Origin: Rhynchopus sp. YZ270_cl-10
Lineage: Eukaryota > Euglenozoa > Diplonemea > Diplonemida > Diplonemidae
DNA: 64,000 bases
Reading direction: 5' to 3'
Assembly (NCBI GenBank): GCA_964035575.1
Contig: OZ037842.1
Location: 1,240,001-1,304,000, forward strand
The translations under genes were made by a program, and so were the position numbers. The notes under the pieces are model-generated. The model was not told the DNA's origin. It ran no database searches and saw only the letters and a program-made list of their open reading frames with translations. Below, piece by piece: positions 33,104 to 42,089 of the stretch (position 1 is its first letter; each line of letters starts with the position of its first letter).

Positions 33104-35323
33104 GGGGAAAAAAAGTTGATTTATTCCCCTCCAACGTGTCCCATTTTTTAAAGGATTTATTTTTGCGATTTTGTGAACGGTTTTGGCTGTTCCGGAGAGA
33201 AGGTTTTATCCTGGGCCTTCAGGGTCACAAAAATAGACCCCAAAAGTAAAAATGCCCCCACTCCCCTCCGCTTATCTTCCCTGGGTTGTGTTCAAACGCG
33301 ACGTTTGAGGACTGGGGTTGAGAGAGAACGTATAACGCACGAAAGTAGTTTTTGTTTTTTTTGTTTTTGAATTAAAGTAAAGTATGTGAGTAGGTATGGG
33401 GGGTATTGTATACGGCTCTCTCAAAGGTACCCTCGGTTTACTCGGAGATAGGGTTTTCAAAGTGCGGGTAAAGTATTAAGGCATCTTTAGTCCAAATGCC
33501 TTTGGGTGGCGTTGTGCACAGGTGCTTCGGTAGTCGAAGCAAATAAAAAAGAAGGATGGTATTGAGCACAGACACCTATGTTTTTTTAAGTTGCTTGTCA
33601 ACGCATGACAATACACTACTAGGGTGAAACCCACGGTTGAATAGACATAAAATTGGTTGCATTCCTCGGGGTGCTCCATTTTAAAAAACGTTTATTGGTT
33701 GAATAAACAGAAAATAAACCCCATTTGTACGCTCTGTGCTACTGAGCACAGTATAGTTTTTTTTTTTAAGTACTACCCACTTCCAGGTGGCAACCGTAAA
33801 CAGTCCGGTTTCTGCTTTTTTGATTATTGGCGAAAAATCCGGCGTTTTTTGCCACGCGTAGAGTGTTTTCTTTGCAGAAAAAAAAACCCCCCCCACACAA
33901 TGAAAAATTTACACCTTCTGTTATAAGTCGCAGGATATTGTGCTTTCATCCGGATGGCTGGCATCGGAGATGCCTGCATCGATAACTATTCCCCCCTTTT
34001 TTTTTTCTCTTCCAGATTCACGGTCTCCAAGACCCATCCGTCTTAGTTTTTCTTTCTTTTTTTCCACAATAAGTTTGTATATTTTAGTGCCTTCCTCCCC
34101 CAAAAAATAAAGTACCATTTTTTGAAGTAAGCAATTGAACCTTATTTAACCCCACTGAGCGGACCGGGGAAAGCCCCATTTTTTTGAACGAATCTGAAGT
34201 AACAAATCTGAAATAAACAAAGGGTAGATTGATTAGAAGAAGACGTTAACCCCCTCCATCCCCCTTTTTGACCCTCCCCTTTTTCCACTAGTATTTTTGA
34301 TCAACCCCCACAATCCCCTACGCAATGCTTAAGTCATCTGATCACCCAATTCTTGGTTTTTTTTTTTTCGCTTGTTGAGGTGAAAAAAGACCACTTTACA
34401 CGACTCCCTTCCATCTGAAACTCTGCGTCATGTATACGTTTGTACAACGCAACCGTTCTTTGGGAGAAGTTATTTTATTCTTTGAATCATACTGGTTCAG
34501 ATTTTTTTTTTCTCAGTGCCTTTGTCCCCGGGGCGTTTGCACTCCGTTTTTTCCAAAAGTTTTGGTTGTATTAGTGCAGGCAAGGGGGTATACACCACTT
34601 TTTTTCTTCTGCACTAATGATGGACAAGCATTCTAAAGTTGAAAACCGTTTCATCTGCCCCTTGGTTTTTGTTCTTGCGAATACACAGTAATGGGCAGTA
34701 GGCGAATTTAGTTACTTCCACACCCTACACGATTGTGCCTTCGAGAGTTACAGCGCTTTTTAGGGCTTTTTTTCTCTCTATTTTTTCTTTTGTGCTGAAC
34801 GGTGAGGCGTTTGCACTTTCAACTCTTCTATTGTTGGTTTTTTATTTATACAGTTTACCCAAAACTGTCCCCTTTTTAGATGCTTAGGAGCCCCTTCCCA
34901 TCCCATTGGTCCCTCCTTCTTTCAATTTCCACATAAAATAAGTCTGGTATTTCCCCCCTCAAAAAACAAATACTTCAAACCACACCTGATGTATGAAGAG
35001 AACTAAAACAAAAGCTTTTCACAGAATTTTTTTTTTCGATGCTTCAGTTCCCCACTTCCTCCTCGCATAACGACAAGCAGCAGCTTAGGTCTACGGGGGG
35101 TTTTGACCTGACACAATGCAGGGGAAATCACAATATGTTTTATATATTTTGGTGTGGCTGAAAGGGTGCGATAGTGCTATTTTGGGGTCGTCAGCCACAT
35201 ATTTTTGTATTTCTATTTTACCTTCACAAACCATACCGCTATCACCCCACTCCCTCCCCAAACTCTCCTCAACACCTTCCTTCAGAAACCACTTCTCTCC
35301 CCCTCACCTTACCACTAAAAATA
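33104..35323. other. Intergenic spacer
   Basis: 2.2 kb without a recognisable gene. It holds a CATCCGGATG repeat copy (33941-34015) and a GGTGAGGCGTTTGCACTTTC copy near 34800-34840 that resembles one near 3023. Short frames such as 34430-34636 are not convincing. A CT-rich tract ends in CAG at 35283-35285 before the next gene. Confidence 0.6.
33941..34015 (+). repeat. CATCCGGATG structured repeat, intergenic copy
   Basis: GTGCTTTCATCCGGATGGCT then GGCATCGGAGATGCCTGCAT and a T-run. The stem GGCATC-GGA-GATGCC is perfect in this copy. Confidence 0.65.
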
Positions 35324-36499
35324 ATGAATACAGTAGAGGACGCACTGCAACACATAACAGAAGGTGATGTGGGGAGGTTGAGGGCAGATTTGACAGAGCT
35401 GTTTTCTCGCGACGACTCTGCCGCACTTATCGCACGCTATGATGAGTCCGAGACTGCATTGGTGTTGAGCGGTACGATCACAACAACACACAATGGGCGG
35501 GGTTACAGCACGCCAGTGGTGATTACGCTGCGGGAGTACCCGAGGTTGGCACCTAGTGTGAAGGTGGTTCCGACAGTGGGAATGGAGTTCAATGTGACGA
35601 ATGGGTATATAATGGAGGATGGTGTAGTTGCGAAGGAGGCTTTCGAGGAGTGGTCTGCTGTGTCTACTTTGGCAGGCTTTGTTGCGTCTATTCGATCAAA
35701 ATTTGATGATGAAGCGCCTCTCTTCATGAACTCTACACCTCTCGTACTTCACACACCATCTCCCGCAGCGGTGACACAACTCAACACCTTTGTCTCCACT
35801 CTCTCCTACAGCGAATCTGCAAAGCAACGTCTCCGCTCTGACCTCTCCGAGCTTCTCCACAAACACCCCGGACTGCATTACTCTTCAGAAAACGGCGGTG
35901 TGTCATTGAGAGGGACCATCCAAGCTACGCCAAATGGAACCGCATACCACATTCCGGTTCGTATTGTTCTCCCGATTGGGTATCCAATGGAGAAAGGGGT
36001 GCCAGAAATATTTGTTGTTCCGGAAGACAATATGACGATTGTACCCTATCATCGGGAGGTCGATTCTGGGGGTCGGACCTTCGTGGAAAGTGTGTTGAAA
36101 TGGGGGGAGGAGCCGGGGGTGCGTTCGGTCGTGCAGTGTGTGCGGGAGATGGTGGAAGCGTTCACAGTGGAGCCCCCTGTGGTGATGGTGGTGGCAGAAA
36201 GGCCAAAGGCGGGGTCTCGGTCTCCCCAAAGCTGTTCACCACCTGGTACAGATGCGCCACCCAGAGATCCACGTACAGTCATCAGAGAGAAGGTAGAAGG
36301 AATTGAAAGCACACCCTCCGAGGATGACACCCAAACATGCATTGCCTGTCTTTCTAACAAAAAGGATGTTGTGCTCATACCCTGCAGACATATCTGCATG
36401 TGTGGGAAATGTGTCGAGCAGATGTGCTCTTCAGATGCACTTCAATGCCCCATCTGTAGAAAAGAAGTTGAAGACGTTGTGACCGGTGTATTCTTCTAA
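35324..36499 (+). CDS. Double-UEV, RING-finger protein (TSG101-like head, E3-type tail), 391 aa
   Basis: This is a single exon. The start at 35324 is 39 nt after the acceptor CAG at 35283-35285. Residues about 35-130 match a UEV (ubiquitin E2 variant) domain as in TSG101/Vps23: VLSGTITTTHNGRGYSTPVV, EYPRLAPSVKVVPT, NGYIMEDGVV, EEWS, and the end FDDEAPLF, equivalent to FGDEPPVF in TSG101. Residues about 150-285 are a second, more diverged UEV (SLRGTIQATPNGTAYHIPVR, YPMEKGVPEIFVVPEDNM). Residues 339-378 form a C-terminal RING (CIAC...CRHICMCGKCVEQM...CPICRK). UEV domains bind ubiquitin or PTAP-like motifs without catalysis, and RING domains recruit an active E2. The usual TSG101 coiled coil and steadiness box are absent. 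A role as a ubiquitin ligase tied to ESCRT or ubiquitin sensing is inference. Confidence 0.85.
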   Translation: MNTVEDALQHITEGDVGRLRADLTELFSRDDSAALIARYDESETALVLSGTITTTHNGRGYSTPVVITLREYPRLAPSVKVVPTVGMEFNVTNGYIMEDGVVAKEAFEEWSAVSTLAGFVASIRSKFDDEAPLFMNSTPLVLHTPSPAAVTQLNTFVSTLSYSESAKQRLRSDLSELLHKHPGLHYSSENGGVSLRGTIQATPNGTAYHIPVRIVLPIGYPMEKGVPEIFVVPEDNMTIVPYHREVDSGGRTFVESVLKWGEEPGVRSVVQCVREMVEAFTVEPPVVMVVAERPKAGSRSPQSCSPPGTDAPPRDPRTVIREKVEGIESTPSEDDTQTCIACLSNKKDVVLIPCRHICMCGKCVEQMCSSDALQCPICRKEVEDVVTGVFF

Positions 36500-37637
36500 A
36501 TTTTTTGGATTTTAGGGGGTGGGAGTGGGGGGGGGGGGGGGTTCATTGTGAACCTGCAGTATGAATGTGGGGGTGTGTTTCCACTTTTGGTGTTTCTCAA
36601 AATGCCAATCCGAAAAAGCAGGGAAAAAAGAAAAAATGGGTGTAAAAAGAAAACGAGATTGCACAATAAGTCGCAGACCTATTTGCATTTTTTTGAAGAT
36701 GTGCATTTATCTTAAAAAGCCTTCTTTCTTTCTTACAAACGTGGGAGGACACGAGGCCTTGTCTGCAAGCATACTAGCCCCTTCGGTGGAACTAACCCAG
36801 TATGTTTTTTCAGTTTGTGTTCTCTGTGTTCAGGGGTGTGTGTGAAGGTTCGTATCCTTTTTTTTGATTCTCATATTCTTCGGGCTTCTTTCAGAAGTGG
36901 GCTATTGTGCTCAACAGATCGAAAAAAAAAATGTAAGTGTTCAGAGAGAGCAGGATGACTGCGCCAAACACTCTACTTTCATTAATAGTTTTTCAGTCGC
37001 CTAAATCCGTCTTTGCCTTTTTTATCGCGGACTCACTGAGCGGGGCCTTACGCTTTCCAGCCGCACTGCTGCGCGAAGAAGAAGGTGGAAGTGGCTGCAA
37101 CTGAGGTTGTGAGCTGACAACGCACTGACAGCTTCACAAGCTCAGTGGCAGATTTCCCGTTCGCAGCGTTGAAGAGGATGTGAGCGTAGTGGCCACCAGT
37201 ATGCACCGATACCCCATCTCGAACTACCTTAGCCGGTTTCTGCTTAACTTTATCCACTCTCCCTTGCGTGGAATGACACCCATGTGCCCAACGGCGTCTC
37301 CCTTCCACAGTAAACAGGTTGCGTGGCTGCGCGGTTCTTCTCGCGTTCCTTCTCTGGCTGCAGCAACCCATCCCGCGCGCGCAAAACTACCGTGGTCCCT
37401 GTGCTTGAGCACAGGTTTTGTGGTCGAATTGTTCTTTGCTTTCTGTTCGAAAGTATTGTCTACTTTTCAACCCATCCTGCCAAACCTTTAACTCGAGAGC
37501 AGACTTCTTCTCCATAGAAAATCGGGGGTTTTTTTCGATTCCCGTCTCAAAGAAAGAGAATCGTACATAATTTTACCGTCTATTCCCCTCCCTCTTTACC
37601 CCTTATTTTCACTTTGCACCTTAGGGGATAAGGAAAA
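36500..37637. other. Intergenic spacer with a possible decayed element
   Basis: There is no gene. A run of about 17 G lies at 36526-36542. Between about 37040 and 37500 the composition becomes more balanced, and minus-strand frames of about 60-107 codons appear, without a family I can name. This may be an old mobile-element remnant. A pyrimidine tract and TTAG at 37621-37624 precede the next gene. Confidence 0.45.
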
Positions 37638-39932
37638 ATGAGCTGCACTGCGTTTGCTGCGTGGTCTGAAAACGGGAACGTGTGTGCGAACTGCAAGCAG
37701 CTGAAGTGCCCTGCTAAGGCGTCGATCGATATGGAGGCTGAGCTTGTGAAGGTGTTCAGGAGTGCGATTACACGGACGTACCCGGGGCTTGCAAACCAGC
37801 TCCCGAAGCTTCTCATCACGAAGGGACGTGGTGGTGCTGACTACCAATGTAACAACGCACCCGGGCTTGTCAAGCAGCTCTCCCTCCTGGACCCACCGAT
37901 CAAGACCGACAAGGACAAGGTTGCCGCATCCCTGATTGAGGCCGCCAAGGGCCCCATTGTTGCCGAGGCCAACTCCGTGAAGGGCTTCATCAACGTGAAG
38001 ATCTCAAAGGAGTACGTCCAGAACTCCATCCAGCGTCTCGTCAACGAAGGTGTCCAGCCCCCCGCTGTGCAGAAGAAGCGCATCCTCGTGGACTTCTCGT
38101 CCCCGAACATTGCAAAGAAGATGCACGTTGGGCATCTCCGGTCAACCATCATTGGTGACACCGTTTGCCGTCTCTTTGAGTTCTGCGGGCACGACGTCGA
38201 GAGAGTCAACCACGTTGGTGACTGGGGAACGCAGTTTGGAATGCTGATCACCCACCTGAAGAGCATTTGCCCTGACTTTTTGACGTCGCCGCCGGATGTG
38301 AACGACCTGGCGCAGTTCTACAAGGACGCGAAGAACAGGTTTGACGCGGAGCCCGACTTCAAGAAGCAGAGCCACGAGGAGGTGGTGAAGCTGCAGAGCG
38401 GGGATGCGGAGAACCTTGCTGCGTGGAAGCTGATGTGCGACATCTCGCGTCGTGAGTTTGCTGCCATCTACGACCGCCTTGACGTCGTGGCCGAGGAGCG
38501 TGGCGAGTCCTTCTACAACCCCATCATCCCCGACGTGCTCCAGAAGCTGCGCGACCTCAAGCTCACAAAGCTCAACGAAGGCGCCACCCTCCTCTCCGCC
38601 GTCGACTGGAAGAACCTTGACGACAAGAAGCTCGGCAAAGACGACGTCAAGAAGTGTGTCGGCTTCGCCATGATGAACGCAAAAGGAAAGGAAAAGGTGA
38701 ACCCCGTCCTCCTCGCCGAGGCCGCTGCGGCAGACCTCGCAAAAGAGGAGGACGGCGAGTGGATGCTCAAGGTCGGCAAGGAGTTCAAGGCTTGCTCAAA
38801 GATGGCGATGGAGGACTTCGACAAATTCCTTGTCTCTTGCAAGGATGTGATCACCCCGAAGGCGGGCACGCTGAACGAGAAGATCAAGGCCGAGCTGACG
38901 AAGATCGGATCCTACAAGGACGGGAAGATTGGTGTTCCTACCTTCAGCATTCCGCTTATTGCGCAGAAGAGCGACGGCGGGTTCTCCTACGACACCACCG
39001 ACCTTGCCGCGGTGTGGCACCGTTGCCAGGTGAGCAAGGCCAACCGCATTATCTGCATCACCGACAAGGGACAGGGTCTGCACTTCGACATGATCTTCCG
39101 TGCTGCACAGGACGCAGGCTGGGACCAGCACGAGGACGGCTCGACCATCCGCTTCGACCACGTTGGCTTCGGTGTTGTGTGCGGCGAGGACAAGAAGCGT
39201 TACCGTACACGCTCCGGGGAGACTGCGGCCCTGGCAGACCTGCTGGACGAGGGTGTGGCACGCTCGCTGGAGCAGTCGACAGAGAGGCAGGTGGAGAAGA
39301 TCGCACTCCACAAAGAGCTCATGGAGAAGGGTGAGCAGCGTGAACCCTACGTCGCCTTCACAGACGCAGAGCTCCAGGCCACTGCGGAAGTTGTGGGCAT
39401 CGGCGCAATTAAGTACTGCGACCTGCGCCAGAACCGCAACAGCGACTACGTCTTTGACAGCAAGAAGATGTGCTCGCTCAACGGCAACACCGTTATGGCG
39501 ATGATGTACTCCTACGTGCGTACCTGCTCGCTCGCGAAGAAGGCGGGTGTTGATGTGACGACCATCCGTGCCACACCCGTCAACCTGCAGCTCGACTCTG
39601 AGAAGACGCTTGCCGTGCACCTGCTCCGTTTCAGCGGTGTTGTGAGCGAGGCGGTATGGCCCTTCCCCAGATGTTTTTTCTTTATCCTCCCCCTTGCCCC
39701 CTATTGTTTATCAAAAATCATACCAACACAGTGCGAGTCCCTGCTCTTCCACAGCATCACCGACTACCTGTACGAGCTCTCCAACGTCTTCAACGAGTGC
39801 TACAACAACAAGGAGTGGAAGGTGGTCGGCTCCGAGCTCCAGAACTCCCGTCTTCTCCTCTGCGAGGCCACCGGAGCCACAATCAAGAAGGGTCTCGAGC
39901 TCCTTGGAATCAAGGTGGTCACCCGTCTGTAG
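37638..39932 (+). CDS. RARS: Arginyl-tRNA synthetase, cytosolic type, 2 exons
   Basis: Class I synthetase that charges tRNA-Arg. Exons are 37638-39653 and 39732-39932, and the 78-nt intron starts GTATG and ends ACACAG. The product has 738 residues. Features in order: an N-terminal Cys-containing leader (CANCKQLKC) of about 30 residues, the ArgRS add-1 domain, the HIGH-equivalent HVGH at 163-166 (MHVGHLRSTIIGD), HVGDWGTQFG, LIAQKSDGGFSYDTTDLAAV, the KMSKS-like loop KRYRTRSG (520-527), and the DALR anticodon domain ending LLGIKVVTRL. A Lys-rich insertion of roughly 115 residues (about 320-438) lies just before LIAQKSDGG and is not usual. The intron has no stop and a length divisible by three, so a retained intron would add 26 residues. 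The chosen splice rebuilds the normal helix EACESLLFHSI. Confidence 0.95.
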   Translation: MSCTAFAAWSENGNVCANCKQLKCPAKASIDMEAELVKVFRSAITRTYPGLANQLPKLLITKGRGGADYQCNNAPGLVKQLSLLDPPIKTDKDKVAASLIEAAKGPIVAEANSVKGFINVKISKEYVQNSIQRLVNEGVQPPAVQKKRILVDFSSPNIAKKMHVGHLRSTIIGDTVCRLFEFCGHDVERVNHVGDWGTQFGMLITHLKSICPDFLTSPPDVNDLAQFYKDAKNRFDAEPDFKKQSHEEVVKLQSGDAENLAAWKLMCDISRREFAAIYDRLDVVAEERGESFYNPIIPDVLQKLRDLKLTKLNEGATLLSAVDWKNLDDKKLGKDDVKKCVGFAMMNAKGKEKVNPVLLAEAAAADLAKEEDGEWMLKVGKEFKACSKMAMEDFDKFLVSCKDVITPKAGTLNEKIKAELTKIGSYKDGKIGVPTFSIPLIAQKSDGGFSYDTTDLAAVWHRCQVSKANRIICITDKGQGLHFDMIFRAAQDAGWDQHEDGSTIRFDHVGFGVVCGEDKKRYRTRSGETAALADLLDEGVARSLEQSTERQVEKIALHKELMEKGEQREPYVAFTDAELQATAEVVGIGAIKYCDLRQNRNSDYVFDSKKMCSLNGNTVMAMMYSYVRTCSLAKKAGVDVTTIRATPVNLQLDSEKTLAVHLLRFSGVVSEAVWPFPRCFFFILPLAPYCLSKIIPTQCESLLFHSITDYLYELSNVFNECYNNKEWKVVGSELQNSRLLLCEATGATIKKGLELLGIKVVTRL

Positions 39933-40202
39933 GGGGGTTGGTTGTGTGGGGTTTTGTTTCTGTTTTTTTTTTTTTTTTCCCTTTTTTTTTTTTCTCTAAC
40001 CATGTCTGAGGGTGTTCCAGTTCAAGACGCGTGAATGAGGATAGGCATTATAAATTTTCAAAAAAAAAATATCTGGGGAAGTGTACCAAAGTGTACACAT
40101 TCGCTTTCCTAATTTGGGGGAAAAAATTGGGGGAAAAATTGAAATGAAACAAACAAAAAATATGCCTCTTTACAGCGCCGACGGGAAATATTCGAAGGGG
40201 TG

Positions 40203-40313
40203 GTGGTTGTGTGAGAATTGTCCATCAATGATTCATAATACATAATAGACATCACAATACAGCTGTATTGTGTATTATGTATTGAATGATGTGCAATAAT
40301 GACAATACAACCT
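40203..40313. mobile_element. Foldback MITE-like element, copy 1
   Basis: The ends GGTTGTGTGAGAATTGTCCA and TGCAATAATGACAATACAAC+C are imperfect inverted repeats. The centre is the perfect palindrome CACAATACAGCTGTATTGTG. A related copy with the same end sequence (GGCTGTATTGTGATAATTGT in one arm) lies at 44914-45016. It has no coding capacity, and the direct repeat at the insertion site is unclear. Confidence 0.6.
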
Positions 40314-40382
40314 CCGCTAATGGTTATGCGTTGTGTATGTTGTTATGTTTTCAAGAAGATCTCTGTACTGCTTATTGTTCAC

Positions 40383-40440
40383 TTAAGGCGACTAAACAAA
40401 ATATGAGAGGCTTAAAGCTGTCTTACAACTTGCTTTCTTA
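40383..40440 (+). repeat. Partial CTAAG-hairpin repeat copy
   Basis: TTAAGGCGACTAAACAAAAT then ATGAGAGGCTTAAAGCTGTC and TTACAACTTGC. It corresponds to the third hairpin of the repeat at 40560-40665, with a weakened stem. Confidence 0.55.
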
Positions 40441-40559
40441 TTTTTGAATATTTTGAAGAAATAAAAAATCCTCGTTTGTTTTGGCATTCTGTGATTGCCG
40501 GCAGACTAACCAGCTTTATTAGGAAAAAGCAAAATGGTGATTTCAGGAAAGCCAACCGA

Positions 40560-40665
40560 GGATTTATTTCACGCAGCTGATGCTGCGCGATAACGAAAAT
40601 GTTATCAAAAAGATGACTAAGCACAGAGAGGCTTAGGTTCATCTAATCAACTTTTCTTTATTTTT
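40560..40665 (+). repeat. Three-hairpin structured repeat, complete copy
   Basis: Three consecutive perfect stems are visible: CGCAGC-TGAT-GCTGCG (40571-40586), GATAAC-GAAAAT-GTTATC (40589-40606) and CTAAGC-ACAGAGAG-GCTTAG (40617-40636). GTTCATCTAATCAACTTTTC and a T-run follow. The copy at 24876-24968 matches it closely. Shorter copies keep only the last hairpin (859, 1711, 11949, 32033, 32127, 40383). It could be a SINE-like repeat, a structured non-coding RNA or an RNA-processing signal, and the sequence alone does not decide. Confidence 0.8.
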
Positions 40666-41112
40666 TTCATGCACATTAATATAGGATGTACTATTATTTG
40701 AGCCGGCTCATTTATGTGTCATTCTCCATTTAGCAACATCCCCGATGTACATGATATGAAAATGTTCAAAAAATAATCAAAAAAAAAAAAAAAATACGTC
40801 ACGAAAGAAAGAACGCTTTTCTGGACGAGAATCTGCTCAACGGAGATAATCAAATATTCAACAAAAAATACAAAAAAAAAAAAAAAATGTTGGTTCTGCG
40901 AAGGGGTAGTTTATTCTGAAAACAAGTGGAGGGAAAAAGTATGTGAGAATCATGTCAGGCATATTTCATCTTTTTTTTATTGTGCAAACCCAACCATTGA
41001 GGTTGGAAGGGGGTCCATTCAGGGGAAAACAAAAAAAAAGCTCCACTCACCAGATTTCAAATTATATTTCAAAAAAAATTCAGGTGTCCCACACAATACC
41101 ACTCGTTCTGGA

Positions 41113-41788
41113 TCAGGACCCCCCCCACGCCGTATTTAATTCTTCGCGTACCGAAACGGGCACCTCAAAAGGATCATCCCAGCGTTTCACATCGCCCGCC
41201 ACGTGACGATCAACTCTGCTTAGGTGCGACAAAGTGTCCTTCAAGCGTCGTACCCGACAAGACTTTCGTGGCGCCGCAGGTCGATCTTGGCTTGTATGCT
41301 CTCTCTCTGTGAAAAATAATATAACAGAAAACATAGCTTTCTTTGTTTGCGGTACTACCCCCAAATCAACGACTCCGTAACTCTGAAGAACTGTCTGGGT
41401 GTGCAGTTCCCCTCGAAAACCAAACTTGGCTCCTGCAGGCCCAGTTCCAGATCTGTGCGGTTTGGATGCCGCGAACATGCATATTCTTGGAGACCAGTGC
41501 GGCACACGTGGTCGAGAGAAACATTTATTACAGGACGGGCTTCAGATCTGGGAAGTACGCGAAGGTCGTCACAGATTCCTACCCCTGACGAGCTCGGAAA
41601 TGAAAGCCCCTCGTTCTCTCTCGAGTCTGCCCACCTCGGCCTGCGCTAGCAGCGAAGGTAAGGCGCCTGTCGAAAAGTGCAGCAGGGGTCGACAGTCGGG
41701 CACATGTCACGAACAAGTCCCTATGCTGTTCAAGCTCTGACAACGCATACACAGGTACGAACCAGTGCTGAAAGCTACCTCCCACCAA
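41113..41788 (-). mobile_element. Decayed retroelement-like fragment (tyrosine-recombinase/DIRS-type suspected)
   Basis: This is a GC-rich island in an AT-rich spacer with minus-strand protein-like stretches. One stretch resembles the region downstream of the reverse transcriptase core in DIRS-like elements (pattern RVRRLKDTLSHLSRV... followed by a region like PVSVREEL). It is clearly broken and appears old. No terminal repeats were identified. The assignment is weak. Confidence 0.25.
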
Positions 41789-42089
41789 TTACATCATGAG
41801 TGTGGCATATTGCACTCTGCCAAGTGTCTGTCGGCACTATGTCACTGATGCTGCTGGGACTATACGCAATCTCTTGACCACTCCATGTATGCACAGAGCA
41901 TCATTTTTTGTCGCTAGATTCGCTTTCGCCGTCCACCCTCGAACCTCTGACTCATTCAACCCGAGGTACACATCCATCTTATAAACTTTCCCTTTTTATT
42001 TCATCCCTATAGTATACAAATTCGCGAGCCCCCCCCCTTTCCCCCTCATACACTCCCATAGGAAAGACAAAACAACCCTCGGGTAAACA

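Larger units (their letters stand above)
39933..42089. other. Intergenic spacer rich in small elements
   Basis: There is no gene in 2.2 kb. It holds a foldback element (40203-40313), a partial (40383-40440) and a complete (40560-40665) hairpin repeat, and a decayed retroelement-like stretch (41113-41788). Candidate acceptors for the next gene are CCTATAG near 42013 and CCATAG at 42060-42061. Confidence 0.6.

Noticed and set aside
37040-37500. Possible integrase-like minus-strand frame
   Set aside because: The patch has balanced composition, but I could not match its 60-107-codon frames to any recombinase signature, so only a possible remnant is noted.
40617-40640. ACAGAGA motif as in U6 snRNA
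   Set aside because: It is the loop of the third hairpin in the dispersed repeat; the rest of U6 (GAUUAGCAUGG and the 3' stem) is absent.
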